Source: Bradyrhizobium sp. KBS0727 (lineage in GTDB: Bacteria > Pseudomonadota > Alphaproteobacteria > Rhizobiales > Xanthobacteraceae). Taken from it: 64,000 nucleotides of DNA. Positions 7,561-16,349 of this stretch are shown here, piece after piece. The stretch spans positions 3,839,501 through 3,903,500 of the forward strand of contig NZ_CP042176.1 in assembly GCF_005937885.2 (NCBI RefSeq), in the 5' to 3' direction. Each line of letters starts with the position of its first letter. Positions within the stretch are counted from its first letter, which is position 1. The position numbers were made by a program, and so were the translations under genes. The notes beneath the pieces are model-generated. The model was not told the origin of the DNA. It saw only the letters and a list, made by a program, of their open reading frames with translations, and made no database searches.

Positions 7561-8691
7561 ATGGATATCCAGTTCACGGAAGAGCAGGAACTGCTGCGAT
7601 CCAGCGTCCAGCGCCTGTTGCGCGACCAGTATGACTTCAACGCGCGCCGCAAGATCGTCGCGAGCGAAGAAGGCTGGAGCCGCCAGCGATGGCAGGCGAT
7701 CGCCGAACTCGGCCTGCTTGCTGCGCCGTTCTCCGAAGACGCCGGCGGGCTTGGCGGCGGACCGCTATCGACCATGATCATCATGCAGGAGTTCGGCCGT
7801 CATCTGGTGGTCGAGCCATTTGTCGAAACGGTCGTGCTCGCGGGTGGCCTGATCGAACGGCTCGGCTCCAGCGAACAGAAACAGGGCCTCATCCCCGGCA
7901 TCATCGCCGGCGAGAAGACCTGGGCGCTGGCCTGGACCGAAAAGGGCGCGCGTTTCGACCTCGCCAATGTTGCGACCACGGCGCGCCGCGACGGCAAAGA
8001 TTTTGTGCTGAGCGGCGAAAAGACCGTCGTCATCGCCGCACCCTGGGCGGACTATCTGATCGTCTCCGCCCGCACCTCCGGCCATCACCACGATCGCGGC
8101 GGCGTCAGCCTGTTCGTGGTCGATCGCCGTGCCGCCAATCTCGACCTGCAGAGCTTCAAGACCATCGACGGCCGCCGCGCCGCCGAGATCGGCCTGCGCG
8201 ACGTCAGGGGACAATTGCTCGGCAGCGAAGGCGAGGGCGTGGCCGCGCTGGAAGCCGGTCGTGACCGCGTAATCGGCGCGCTCTGTGCGGAAGCGGTCGG
8301 CGCGATGGCCGAACTGAACTCGGCGACGCTGGAATACGCCAAGACCCGAAAACAGTTCGGCGCGACGATCGGCTCCTTTCAGGTGTTGCAGCACCGGATG
8401 GTCGACATGTTCATCGCGCACCAGGAAGCGCTTTCGCTGATGCAGCACCTCAGTCTCAGCCTGAACGCCGGCGAGACCGATATCTCGCGGCTCGCTTCCG
8501 GTGCCAAGTCGAAGATCGGTTATGCCGGCAGGTTCGTTGCCGACCAGGCGGTTCAGTTGCATGGCGGCATGGGCATGACCGACGAACTGAATGTCGGCCA
8601 TTACTTCAAGCGGATTTCTTCCATCAACATCCAGTTCGGCGATCCCGCGTTCCATGTGTTGCGCTACGCGCAGCTCGATGCGGCCGCCTAA
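7561..8691 (+). CDS. Acyl-CoA dehydrogenase, subunit/paralogue 2 (divergent)
   Basis: A 376-residue acyl-CoA dehydrogenase-family protein with the N-terminal FTEEQELLRSSVQRLL and the C-terminal QLHGGMGMTDE region. Two hallmarks differ from its neighbour at 6297. The flavin-contacting SEPGSGSD motif is replaced by TEKGARFD, and the C-terminal EIQR-type ending is absent. This is the usual appearance of the smaller or partner subunit in two-gene dehydrogenases, so it may not be active alone. It follows a palindromic repeat and lies 14 bases before the thiolase gene. Confidence 0.87.
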   Translation: MDIQFTEEQELLRSSVQRLLRDQYDFNARRKIVASEEGWSRQRWQAIAELGLLAAPFSEDAGGLGGGPLSTMIIMQEFGRHLVVEPFVETVVLAGGLIERLGSSEQKQGLIPGIIAGEKTWALAWTEKGARFDLANVATTARRDGKDFVLSGEKTVVIAAPWADYLIVSARTSGHHHDRGGVSLFVVDRRAANLDLQSFKTIDGRRAAEIGLRDVRGQLLGSEGEGVAALEAGRDRVIGALCAEAVGAMAELNSATLEYAKTRKQFGATIGSFQVLQHRMVDMFIAHQEALSLMQHLSLSLNAGETDISRLASGAKSKIGYAGRFVADQAVQLHGGMGMTDELNVGHYFKRISSINIQFGDPAFHVLRYAQLDAAA

Positions 8692-8705
8692 GCAGAGAGG
8701 CAAGC

Positions 8706-9893
8706 ATGACCACAGGAGCAGTTATCGTTTCCACCGCCCGCACCGGCGTCGGCAAGGCCTATCGCGGCGCACTCAACAACACCGAAGGCCCGACCCTGGC
8801 CGGCCATGTGATCGCCGAAGCCGTGAAGCGCGCCGGCATCGCTCTCGGCGAGGTCGAGGACGTGGTGATGGGCTGCGCCATGCAGCAGGGCACCATGGTG
8901 ATGAACGTCGCGCGCAAGGGCGCGATCCGCGCCGGCCTGCCGGTGACGGTCGCCGGCACCACCATCGACCGGCAGTGCGCCTCCGGCCTGCAGGCGATTG
9001 CGGTCGCCGCGCGTTCGGTGATTCATGATGGCGTTGAGATCGTGATCGGTGGTGGCATCGAGTCGATTAGCCTGGTGCAGAACGAGCACATGAACCGCTT
9101 CCATGCCGTCGACGACGAGTTGATGGCGATGAAGCCGGAAATGTACATGTCGATGCTGGAGACCGCCGAGGTCGTCGCCTCGCGCTACAACATCGGCCGC
9201 GATCGGCAGGACGAGTACTCGCTCGAATGCCAGCGCCGTGTCGGTGCGGCGCTGCAGGGTGGCCGTTTCAATGACGAGATCGTGCCGTTCACGACCAAAA
9301 TGGCCGTCGTCAACAAGGACACCAAGGAGATTACCTATCAGCAGGTGACGCTGACCAAGGATGAAGGCCCGCGCCCCGACACGACGGCCGAAGGTCTTGC
9401 GAAGATCAAGCCGGTGTTCGAGGGCAAGACCATCAGCGCCGGCAACGCCAGCCAGCTCTCCGACGGCGCCTCGGCCTGCGTGATCATGAGCGACAAGATC
9501 GCAGCGCAAAAGGGCCTGAAGCCGCTCGGCATCTTCCGCGGCTTCGTCGCCGCTGGCGTCGAGCCGGATGAGATGGGGGTCGGCCCGGTGGTCGCGATCC
9601 CGCGGCTCTTGAAGCGGCACGGCCTGAAGATCGACGACATCGATCTCTGGGAGCTGAACGAGGCCTATGCGGTGCAGGTGATCTATTGCCGCGACAAGCT
9701 CGGCATCGACCCGGAAAAGCTCAACGTCAATGGCGGCTCGATCGCGATCGGGCACCCCTATGGCATGACGGGATCGCGGCTGACCGGCCACCTCCTGATC
9801 GAGGGCCGGCGGCGCAAGGCGAAATACGGCGTGGTGACCATGTGCATCGGCGGCGGCATGGGCGCAGCGGGCCTGTTCGAAATCGTCCACTGA
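8706..9893 (+). CDS. Thiolase (acetyl-CoA C-acyltransferase)
   Basis: A 395-residue thiolase with all catalytic residues in place: the acylated Cys at about 91 (DRQCASG), the His at about 350 (IAIGHPYGMTGSR) and the second Cys at about 380 (MCIGGGMG). It would cleave a 3-ketoacyl-CoA with free CoA, releasing acetyl-CoA or a similar short acyl-CoA in the cytoplasm. It follows the dehydrogenase pair and precedes a nitronate-monooxygenase-like gene, as expected for a beta-oxidation-like cycle. GAGAGG lies just before the ATG. The length is typical of degradative thiolases (about 390-400 residues). Confidence 0.93.
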   Translation: MTTGAVIVSTARTGVGKAYRGALNNTEGPTLAGHVIAEAVKRAGIALGEVEDVVMGCAMQQGTMVMNVARKGAIRAGLPVTVAGTTIDRQCASGLQAIAVAARSVIHDGVEIVIGGGIESISLVQNEHMNRFHAVDDELMAMKPEMYMSMLETAEVVASRYNIGRDRQDEYSLECQRRVGAALQGGRFNDEIVPFTTKMAVVNKDTKEITYQQVTLTKDEGPRPDTTAEGLAKIKPVFEGKTISAGNASQLSDGASACVIMSDKIAAQKGLKPLGIFRGFVAAGVEPDEMGVGPVVAIPRLLKRHGLKIDDIDLWELNEAYAVQVIYCRDKLGIDPEKLNVNGGSIAIGHPYGMTGSRLTGHLLIEGRRRKAKYGVVTMCIGGGMGAAGLFEIVH

Positions 9894-9914
9894 TCGGAAA
9901 AATGGAGTTTTCAC

Positions 9915-10922
9915 GTGAAGACAGCAATCACTGAACTGTTCGGCATCCAGCATCCGATCATCCAGGGCGGCATGCACTATGTCGGCTTTGCCGAAATGGC
10001 CGCAGCGGTGTCGAATGCCGGCGGTCTTGGCATCATCACCGGCCTGACCCAGAAGACGCCGGAACTGCTCGCCAAGGAAATCGCCCGCTGCCGAGACATG
10101 ACCGACAAGCCGTTCGGCGTGAACCTGACCTTCCTGCCGAGCTTCACCGCGCCGCCCTATCCGGAATATATCGCCGCGACCAGGGAAGGTGGCGTCAAGG
10201 CGGTCGAAACCGCCGGCCGCAGTCCCGAGCAATACATGCCGGCATTGAAAGCGGCCGGCATCAAGGTGATCCACAAATGCACCTCGGTGCGGCACTCGCT
10301 GAAAGCCGAGAAGATCGGCTGCGACGCCGTCAGCGTCGATGGCTTCGAGTGCGGTGGCCATCCCGGCGAGGACGACATTCCGAACATGATCCTGTTGCCG
10401 CGTGCCGCGGATGAACTGAAGATCCCGTTCGTCGCCTCGGGCGGCATGGCGGATGCCCGCAGCCTGGTCGCCGCGCTGTCCATGGGTGCCGCCGGCATGA
10501 ACATGGGCACGCGCTTCATCGCCACCAAGGAAGCACCTGTTCATCCCAATGTGAAGAAGGCGCTGGTCGAGGCCAGCGAGCTCGACACCGCGCTGGTGAT
10601 GCGCGCCCTGCGCAACACCGAGCGCGTGCTGAAGAACAAGGGCGTCGATCACCTCCTCGAGATCGAGCGCGAGAAGGGCGCCAGCCTGAAGATCGCTGAT
10701 ATCCACGAGCAGGTCGCGGGCGTGTATCCGAAGGTGATGCTCGACGGCGAAATGGATGCCGGCGCCTGGAGCTGCGGCATGGTGGTCGGGCTGATCCACG
10801 ACATCCCGACGGTGAAGGAACTGATCGATCGCATCATGGCCGATGCCGAGCAGATCATCCGCCAACGTCTGGTCGGGTTCCTCGACGGCGTTGAACCGGC
10901 AAAGGCGATGAAGGTCGCATGA
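9915..10922 (+). CDS. Nitronate monooxygenase / 2-nitropropane dioxygenase-like flavoprotein
   Basis: A 335-residue FMN-dependent TIM-barrel protein of the NMO/NPD family. Family marks include IQHPIIQGGMHYVGFAEMAAAVSNAGGLG at the N-terminus, FECGGHPG with the candidate catalytic His near residue 150, ASGGMADARSLVAALSMGA for phosphate binding, and MGTRFIATKEAPVH. Related proteins occur within acyl-CoA degradation clusters, where some act as enoyl reductases or accessory flavoproteins instead of oxidising nitronates. The literal NMO activity should therefore not be assumed. The GTG start at 9915 has GGAG eight bases upstream. It sits 21 bases after the thiolase gene. Confidence 0.85.
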   Translation: MKTAITELFGIQHPIIQGGMHYVGFAEMAAAVSNAGGLGIITGLTQKTPELLAKEIARCRDMTDKPFGVNLTFLPSFTAPPYPEYIAATREGGVKAVETAGRSPEQYMPALKAAGIKVIHKCTSVRHSLKAEKIGCDAVSVDGFECGGHPGEDDIPNMILLPRAADELKIPFVASGGMADARSLVAALSMGAAGMNMGTRFIATKEAPVHPNVKKALVEASELDTALVMRALRNTERVLKNKGVDHLLEIEREKGASLKIADIHEQVAGVYPKVMLDGEMDAGAWSCGMVVGLIHDIPTVKELIDRIMADAEQIIRQRLVGFLDGVEPAKAMKVA

Positions 10923-10999
10923 CGTGAGCCGTGACCATCCGAACCTGACGGCCTGAGAAGCAAAGCGCACGGCTCGAACCGGCGCAAAGGGAGAGAGAC

Positions 11000-12205
11000 A
11001 TGAGTATCAGACTGGGTTTCGCGGCCGCATCTGTGGCCGCATCGCTGCTCGCGTCGTCAGCTCTGGCCGCCGACGAACCCGGCGTCACCGCGACGGAGAT
11101 CAAGATCGGCGGGATATTCCCGTTCAGCGGTCCGGCGTCGTCGATCGGCCTGGTTGGCAAGGGCGTGGTGGCCTATGTGCAGTTGATCAACGATGGCGGC
11201 GGCATCAACGGCCGCAAGATCAACTACATCGCGATGGACGATGCCTATAGTCCGCCGAAAGCGGTAGAGCACGCCCGCAAGCTGGTCGAAAGCGACGAGG
11301 TATCGTTCATCTTCGGACAACTCGGCACACCCGGCAATTCGGCGACGGCGAAATATCTCAAGGGTAAAGGCGTTCCCTCGATCGCGATCGTCAGTGGCTC
11401 CAGCAAATTCACCGAGATCGCAGATTATCCGCTGACCACGACCGGTCTCGTCAGCTACCAGACCGAAGGAAGAATTTACGCCAAATTCCTCGACAAGGCC
11501 TTGCCCGGCGCAAAATATGCGATTCTTTTTCAAAACGACGATCTCGGCAAGGACTACGTCAGCGCCTTCAAATCGTTCCTGAAGGGAGAGTTCGACAAGC
11601 GTGTCGTCACCGCGGCCTATGAGGTGACCGAGCCGACCGTGGACTCCCAGGTCGTCAACCTCAAGAGCTCGGGTGCGGAGGCGCTGTTCATCGCCGGGAC
11701 ACCGAAATTCGCCGCGCAGGCAATCCGCAAGGTTGCCGAGATCGGCTGGAAAGCCAAGGTCATCGTCAACTTTCCGTCGGGTTCGATCGGCGGCACGTTG
11801 AAGCCGGCCGGCCTTGAGAATTCCACCGGCGTCATCGTCGGAACCATCAACAAGGATCCCACCGATGCGAAGTGGAGCGGCGACGAAGGCATCCAGGCTT
11901 ACAAGGCGTTCTTTGCCAAGTACCTGCCGGGCGCGGATTTCGAGAACACCAGTTATCTCACCGGTTACATGCAGGGCATGATCCTTGAAGCGGTACTCCG
12001 GCAGTGCGGCGACGACCTTTCCCGAAAGAACATCGTCAAGCAGGCCAAATCGCTCAGTCACGTCGTGCTTCCCACCGCCTTTCCGGGAATCGAAGTGAAC
12101 ACCAGCGAAACCAGCAACATGATCTGGAGCCAGATGCAGTTGCAGCGCTGGAGCGGCAGCATCTGGGAACCGTTCGGCGGGATTTTGGACGCAAGCTCCG
12201 AGTGA
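11000..12205 (+). CDS. ABC transporter substrate-binding protein (LivJ-like)
   Basis: A 401-residue periplasmic binding protein of the branched-chain amino acid type. It has a clear signal peptide (residues 1-23, cleavage after SSALA), then the family start VTATEIKIGGIFPFSGPAS and a GGGINGRKINYIAMDD block. The closing IWSQMQLQRWSG is typical of binding proteins that deliver aromatic or hydrophobic acids rather than amino acids. No permease or ATPase gene is present in the block, so it must use a transporter encoded elsewhere. Its place inside the catabolic operon suggests it captures the pathway substrate. Confidence 0.9.
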   Translation: MSIRLGFAAASVAASLLASSALAADEPGVTATEIKIGGIFPFSGPASSIGLVGKGVVAYVQLINDGGGINGRKINYIAMDDAYSPPKAVEHARKLVESDEVSFIFGQLGTPGNSATAKYLKGKGVPSIAIVSGSSKFTEIADYPLTTTGLVSYQTEGRIYAKFLDKALPGAKYAILFQNDDLGKDYVSAFKSFLKGEFDKRVVTAAYEVTEPTVDSQVVNLKSSGAEALFIAGTPKFAAQAIRKVAEIGWKAKVIVNFPSGSIGGTLKPAGLENSTGVIVGTINKDPTDAKWSGDEGIQAYKAFFAKYLPGADFENTSYLTGYMQGMILEAVLRQCGDDLSRKNIVKQAKSLSHVVLPTAFPGIEVNTSETSNMIWSQMQLQRWSGSIWEPFGGILDASSE

Positions 12206-12215
12206 TGCAGGAGAG

Positions 12216-12250
12216 GATGGGGAGCCGTGAAGCACGGCCGAGCCCCCATC
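12216..12250 (+). terminator. Hairpin between the binding-protein and Fe-ADH genes
   Basis: GATGGGG (12216-12222) pairs with CCCCATC (12244-12250), with a nested CCGTG/CACGG stem inside. No T-run follows. It may attenuate or process the message between two operon segments. Confidence 0.4.
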
Positions 12251-12282
12251 TCGCGGATTAATGGCATGAATGGAGAAGCAGC

Positions 12283-13452
12283 ATGACTAAAGTCGGGTTT
12301 CATCAATATCCGCCGATGGACCAAGTGATCTTCGGAAAGCCTGCGGGCCAGGCCTTGCGCGAGGAGGCCGAGCGGCGCGATGCCAAGCGCGTGTTCCTCA
12401 TCGTCAGCAAAACGCTGAACACGCAGACCGACGAGATCGAGAAGATCCGCAGCGCGCTCGGCGGCAGATATGCCGGTACCTTTGACGGCGTTCCGCAGCA
12501 TACGACGCGTGCGTCGGCCGTTACGGCGACGGCGGCGGCTGCCGCGGCGAAAGCGGATTTGATCGTCGCCGTGGGAGGCGGATCCGTCGTCGATGCGGCC
12601 AAGATCGTCCTGATGTGCCTTGAACACAATATCACCGACGAATCCGGCCTCGATGGATTCGAGTTGGTCTCGACGCCGGAGGGGCCGCGGCCCGGACCAT
12701 TTCGCGTGCCGAAGATAAGGATGATCGCGATCCCCAGCACGCTGTCGGGTGGAGAGTATAACTCCGGAACGCTGGTGACGGACTCGCGCAGGAAGCTGAA
12801 GCAGATATTCAGTCATCCCATGATGATGCCGCTGTCGATCATCCTGGATCCCCAGATCACGCGGCATACCCCGCAGACGCTGTGGCTCGGATCCGGGACG
12901 CGCGCGATGGACCACGGGATCGAAGCAATTTGCTCGCCGGGAGGCAACCCGCTGGTGGAAAGTGTGTGCCTGCGAGGTCTGCGGTACCTGCATGATGGCC
13001 TGTTGGCCACGAAGGAAAACCCGGACGATCTGGAAGCCCGGCAATTTTGCCAGCTTGGCTCCTGGATGTCCGCCTTCGGCTTGCAATGCCGCGTTCCGAT
13101 GGGCGCAAGCCATGCGATCGGACACGTGCTGGGCGGTACTTGCGATGTTCCGCACTATCTTTGTACAGCCGTCATGATGCCGAGCGTGCTGAAATACAAT
13201 CAACCGGTAACGGACGAAGCGCAAAAGCGAATCGCCGAGGCATGGCGCGCGCCGGACGCCAGGGCCAGCGATACCTTCGCCCGGTTCATCGGTCGACTGG
13301 AACTGCCCGGCCATCTTTCGGAGGTCGGCGTGACCAAGGACAAGTTTGAACTGATCGGCCGCAACGCGATGCTGTCGGTATTCGCCCGAGCGAACCCGAG
13401 GACCATCAAGGGTCCGGAAGATATCGTCGAGATTCTCAGGCTTGCTGCATAG
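12283..13452 (+). CDS. Iron-containing alcohol dehydrogenase (maleylacetate reductase-like)
   Basis: A 389-residue group III (iron-type) dehydrogenase. The NAD(P)-binding stretch reads LIVAVGGGSVVDAAKI near residue 95 and is followed by IPSTLSGGEYN. The metal site is marked by AMDHGIEA and the His cluster of GASHAIGHVLGG and CDVPHY. The GHVLGG version of the motif is closer to maleylacetate reductases of aromatic pathways than to ethanol dehydrogenases. It would reduce a keto acid or oxidise an alcohol with NAD(P)H. A GGAG precedes the ATG. It follows an intergenic hairpin and is 49 bases before a second CoA ligase gene, so it may begin a second transcript segment. Confidence 0.85.
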   Translation: MTKVGFHQYPPMDQVIFGKPAGQALREEAERRDAKRVFLIVSKTLNTQTDEIEKIRSALGGRYAGTFDGVPQHTTRASAVTATAAAAAAKADLIVAVGGGSVVDAAKIVLMCLEHNITDESGLDGFELVSTPEGPRPGPFRVPKIRMIAIPSTLSGGEYNSGTLVTDSRRKLKQIFSHPMMMPLSIILDPQITRHTPQTLWLGSGTRAMDHGIEAICSPGGNPLVESVCLRGLRYLHDGLLATKENPDDLEARQFCQLGSWMSAFGLQCRVPMGASHAIGHVLGGTCDVPHYLCTAVMMPSVLKYNQPVTDEAQKRIAEAWRAPDARASDTFARFIGRLELPGHLSEVGVTKDKFELIGRNAMLSVFARANPRTIKGPEDIVEILRLAA

Positions 13453-13501
13453 AGGCGCATTCAGCGCGAAGCATCGATCGTCAGACAGGAGCAACGGCCG
13501 C

Positions 13502-15328
13502 ATGACCCTTCACCAATCTCCAGATGCCCTCTCTGAAGGCCCCAAATTCGCGCCACGTGAAATCCGGATCGAGAAACGCCCCGACGGGACGCTCGTCCTG
13601 CGGTCCCCGATCGCGTTCGAGGACCCGCAATGGTCGATCCTGGATTTCATTCCGGAATGGGCGGAGAGGGCGCCGCAACGGGTATTCCTTGCCCAGCGCG
13701 GCCGCGACGGCGAGTGGCAGGAGATCACCTACGCCGAACTATGGCAACGCGTGCAATCGGTCGGGCAGGCCATGATCGATCTCGGCGCCAGGCGCGGCGA
13801 CAGATTGGCGATCCTCTCCGGCAATTCGATCGAGCATGCGATCGTGATGTTCGCGGCGATGTCGGTCGGGGTCGTCGCCGCTTCGATATCACCGAACTAT
13901 TCACTGATGCCAGGCGGACTGGCTCGCCTGCAGGATATCGCAACGCTGCTGCAGCCTTCTCTCGCCTTCGTGCAGGACAGTGAGGTCTTTTCGGGCGCAC
14001 GCAAGATTCCGGAGCTTGCGTCCGCGATCTGGATTGCGGCCGATCAAAAGCCCGGAACCGTTTCAATCCAGTCGCTCTACTCGACGACCCCCGGCGCGGA
14101 GTTCGAGCAGGCCGTTCGTTCGATCGACAAGGAGGCCGCCGCAAAAATCCTGTTCACCTCGGGTTCGACGGGGCTGCCGAAGGGTGTGATCAACACGCAC
14201 AAAATGATGGCAAGTTCGCTGCAGATGGGTGCGTTGCTGGTATCGCCCCGCGAGGCACCGGTGCAGGTCGAGTGGCTTCCGTGGCATCACACGATGGGAA
14301 GCAACGTCATCCTGAACGGCATTCTGAAACATGGCGGCACGCTCTATATCGACGAGGGGCGTCCGGTCCCGCAATTGTTTCACAAGACGATTGCCAATCT
14401 GAAGGACGTATCGCCGACCGCCATGTTCAACGTGCCGGCGGGATACACGCTGCTGTGCGAAGCCCTCGAAACCGATCCGGATTTGCGGACCAGTTTTTTC
14501 CGGCAACTCGACCGGATGAGTTACGCCGGCGCGGCGATATCGCGGACCACGCTCGACAAGCTCTATCAGTTGGCGAAGGCCGAAACAGGCAGGCCGATTC
14601 CGGTGATGTCCGGGTACGGTGCCACCGAAACGGCTCCCACGATCAGCACCACGCACTGGGCGACCGACACGCCGGGCGAGTTGGGACTTCCGGCTCCGGG
14701 GGTGGAATTGAAGCTCATCCCCGCCGGCGACACTTATGAGGCCCGCGTGCGTGGCCCGAATGTGACGCCAGGTTACCTCGGCCGGCCGGATCTGACGTTG
14801 GCGGCGTTTGACGATGAGGGTTTCTATCGGGTCGGCGACACCATATCCTTTATCGATCCTGCCAACCCAGGTCGCGGACTTCGCTTCACCGGCCGGGTTT
14901 CCGAAAATTTCAAGCTCGCCAACGGGACATGGGTGGCCGTCGGCAGTCTGCGAGCCGCACTGCTGGCGGCCACGCACGGCGTCTTGCAGGACATCGTCAT
15001 TGCCGGCGAAAATCGTCACTCATGCGCCGTGCTGGGCTGGCTAAATCCAGTCATGGCCAGGAAGCACGCTGCCAATCCCGATGGCAATCTCAACTGCGAC
15101 CCGGGCGTGATCGCAGTTCTCCAGCAGAGCCTTCGGCTTTACAATGCCGGTGTCGGAAGCAGCGAGCGCATCTGCGCCCTGACGCTGCTCGAAGAGCCGC
15201 CTTCGCTGGCGGCCGGCGAGATCACGGACAAAGCCTACGTCAATCAACGCGCCGTCCTGATCAATCGGGCGGCGCAGATGGAACTTGTCTATTCGTCCGA
15301 GCCGTGTGGCCAGGTGGTGGTCATTTAG
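13502..15328 (+). CDS. Feruloyl-CoA synthase-like acyl-CoA ligase
   Basis: A 608-residue adenylate-forming enzyme. The ATG at 13502, with AGGAG about 12 bases upstream, is preferred over the open frame from 13442, which overlaps the previous gene. It shows ILFTSGSTGLPKGVINTHKM, SGYGATETAPT and an unusual C-terminus with GEITDKAYVNQRAVL, a signature of the feruloyl-CoA synthase branch instead of the classical A10 lysine domain. That family activates hydroxycinnamic acids, so the pathway may deal with a phenylpropanoid-like side chain. It is the second CoA ligase in the block and may act on a later free acid or on an alternative substrate. Confidence 0.83.
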   Translation: MTLHQSPDALSEGPKFAPREIRIEKRPDGTLVLRSPIAFEDPQWSILDFIPEWAERAPQRVFLAQRGRDGEWQEITYAELWQRVQSVGQAMIDLGARRGDRLAILSGNSIEHAIVMFAAMSVGVVAASISPNYSLMPGGLARLQDIATLLQPSLAFVQDSEVFSGARKIPELASAIWIAADQKPGTVSIQSLYSTTPGAEFEQAVRSIDKEAAAKILFTSGSTGLPKGVINTHKMMASSLQMGALLVSPREAPVQVEWLPWHHTMGSNVILNGILKHGGTLYIDEGRPVPQLFHKTIANLKDVSPTAMFNVPAGYTLLCEALETDPDLRTSFFRQLDRMSYAGAAISRTTLDKLYQLAKAETGRPIPVMSGYGATETAPTISTTHWATDTPGELGLPAPGVELKLIPAGDTYEARVRGPNVTPGYLGRPDLTLAAFDDEGFYRVGDTISFIDPANPGRGLRFTGRVSENFKLANGTWVAVGSLRAALLAATHGVLQDIVIAGENRHSCAVLGWLNPVMARKHAANPDGNLNCDPGVIAVLQQSLRLYNAGVGSSERICALTLLEEPPSLAAGEITDKAYVNQRAVLINRAAQMELVYSSEPCGQVVVI

Positions 15329-15377
15329 GAGACAACGAGATATCCCGGCTTCGGCAGTCGAAACAGGAGCGGTTGAG

Positions 15378-16205
15378 ATGGCAAACGATCGGATCGAAAT
15401 CGACACCGGAACCGGCGAGTTGTTGTGCGAAATCCGCGACCGCGTCGCGGTCATCACGCTCAACCGCCCCGAGGCGCGCAACGCGCTCTCCGACCATCTG
15501 ACGCCGGCCCTGCGACGGATGATCAAGCGATGCGGCGATGACCCTGCCGTCGGTGCGCTGCTGATCACGGGTGCCGGCAATGCCTTTTGCGCCGGCGGCG
15601 ATGTCAAGGGCATGGGTGGCAATTCCAACAAAGCCGAAATGCCGTTCGAAGAACGCGTCGCCGACTTGCGGACCAAGCAGCGCACCTTGACCGGCGCGCT
15701 GGTAGCGGTGAGGAAACCGACGATTGCAGCACTTCCAGGTCCCGCGGCGGGCGCGGGGATGGCGCTCGCGCTTGCCTGCGATATTCGCGTTGTCGGCGAA
15801 TCCGCGATCATGTCCACCGGATACGCCCGCATCGGGTTGACGGGCGATTACGGTGTCGCGTGGTTACTGACCCGGTTGGTCGGAACCTCGCGCGCGAGGG
15901 AACTGATGTTCCTGTCGGAAAGGATCGATGCCCGCCGCTGCGAGACACTCGGTCTCGTCAATCGCGTGGTGCCCGATACCGAGCTTCGCGAGGCCGCCTT
16001 TGCGCTCGCGAAATCGCTGGCCGAGGGGCCGTCGATCGCGCTGGCCCACATCAAGGACAACCTCGACCACGCCCTGAAGTCGGATTTTCTGGATTCAATG
16101 GATCAGGAAGCGGAAAACATGGTGCGGTCGTCGCGCACGGCCGATCACAAGGAGGCGGTGCGCGCCTTCATCGACAAGCGCAAGCCTGCGTTCGCAGGCC
16201 ATTAG
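15378..16205 (+). CDS. Enoyl-CoA hydratase/isomerase-family protein (crotonase fold)
   Basis: A 275-residue crotonase counted from ATG 15378; the longer frame from 15285 has no ribosome site. The oxyanion-hole region CAGGDVKGMGG is present. The two glutamates of classical hydratases are not: the position in GAGMALALACD is Ala, and the second site reads YARIGLTGDYG. The Asp in GDYG resembles isomerase-type members of the family. It is therefore more likely an isomerase, hydrolase or ring-modifying crotonase than a simple hydratase. It follows the feruloyl-CoA-synthase-like gene, whose substrates are normally processed by a crotonase, so the two probably act in sequence. Confidence 0.85.
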   Translation: MANDRIEIDTGTGELLCEIRDRVAVITLNRPEARNALSDHLTPALRRMIKRCGDDPAVGALLITGAGNAFCAGGDVKGMGGNSNKAEMPFEERVADLRTKQRTLTGALVAVRKPTIAALPGPAAGAGMALALACDIRVVGESAIMSTGYARIGLTGDYGVAWLLTRLVGTSRARELMFLSERIDARRCETLGLVNRVVPDTELREAAFALAKSLAEGPSIALAHIKDNLDHALKSDFLDSMDQEAENMVRSSRTADHKEAVRAFIDKRKPAFAGH

Positions 16206-16243
16206 AGCCGTCTGGCCCGTTAGCTCACGCCGAATTTGATTGT

Positions 16244-16295
16244 GTTATATTATGAATGTCATCTAACATAATGAATTCAAGACCGAGCGTTCGGT
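16244..16295 (+). promoter_or_regulatory. AT-rich near-palindrome plus TetR-type operator candidate
   Basis: The 144-base gap before the second SDR contains an unusually AT-rich near-palindrome starting GTTATATT (16244-16267, 8 of 12 pairs). It is followed by the perfect inverted repeat ACCGA-GCGT-TCGGT (16282-16295). The latter has the size and symmetry of TetR-family operators, and a TetR gene lies two genes downstream. This is a proposed site for local control of the last three genes. Confidence 0.4.
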
Positions 16296-16349
16296 GCCCA
16301 ATGCTGTTGAAAACCCTGTCACGGCGATGCAAGTCTTTTGGAGGCGCCG

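Noticed and set aside
5403..7784. 793-residue minus-strand frame
   Set aside because: It lies antisense to the CoA ligase, SDR and dehydrogenase genes, which have clear family motifs. Long antisense frames are common in high-GC DNA, and this one shows no recognisable domain.
8688..10970. 760-residue minus-strand frame
   Set aside because: Antisense to the thiolase and NMO-like genes. Its His/Arg/Asp-rich low-similarity sequence is the usual shadow composition.
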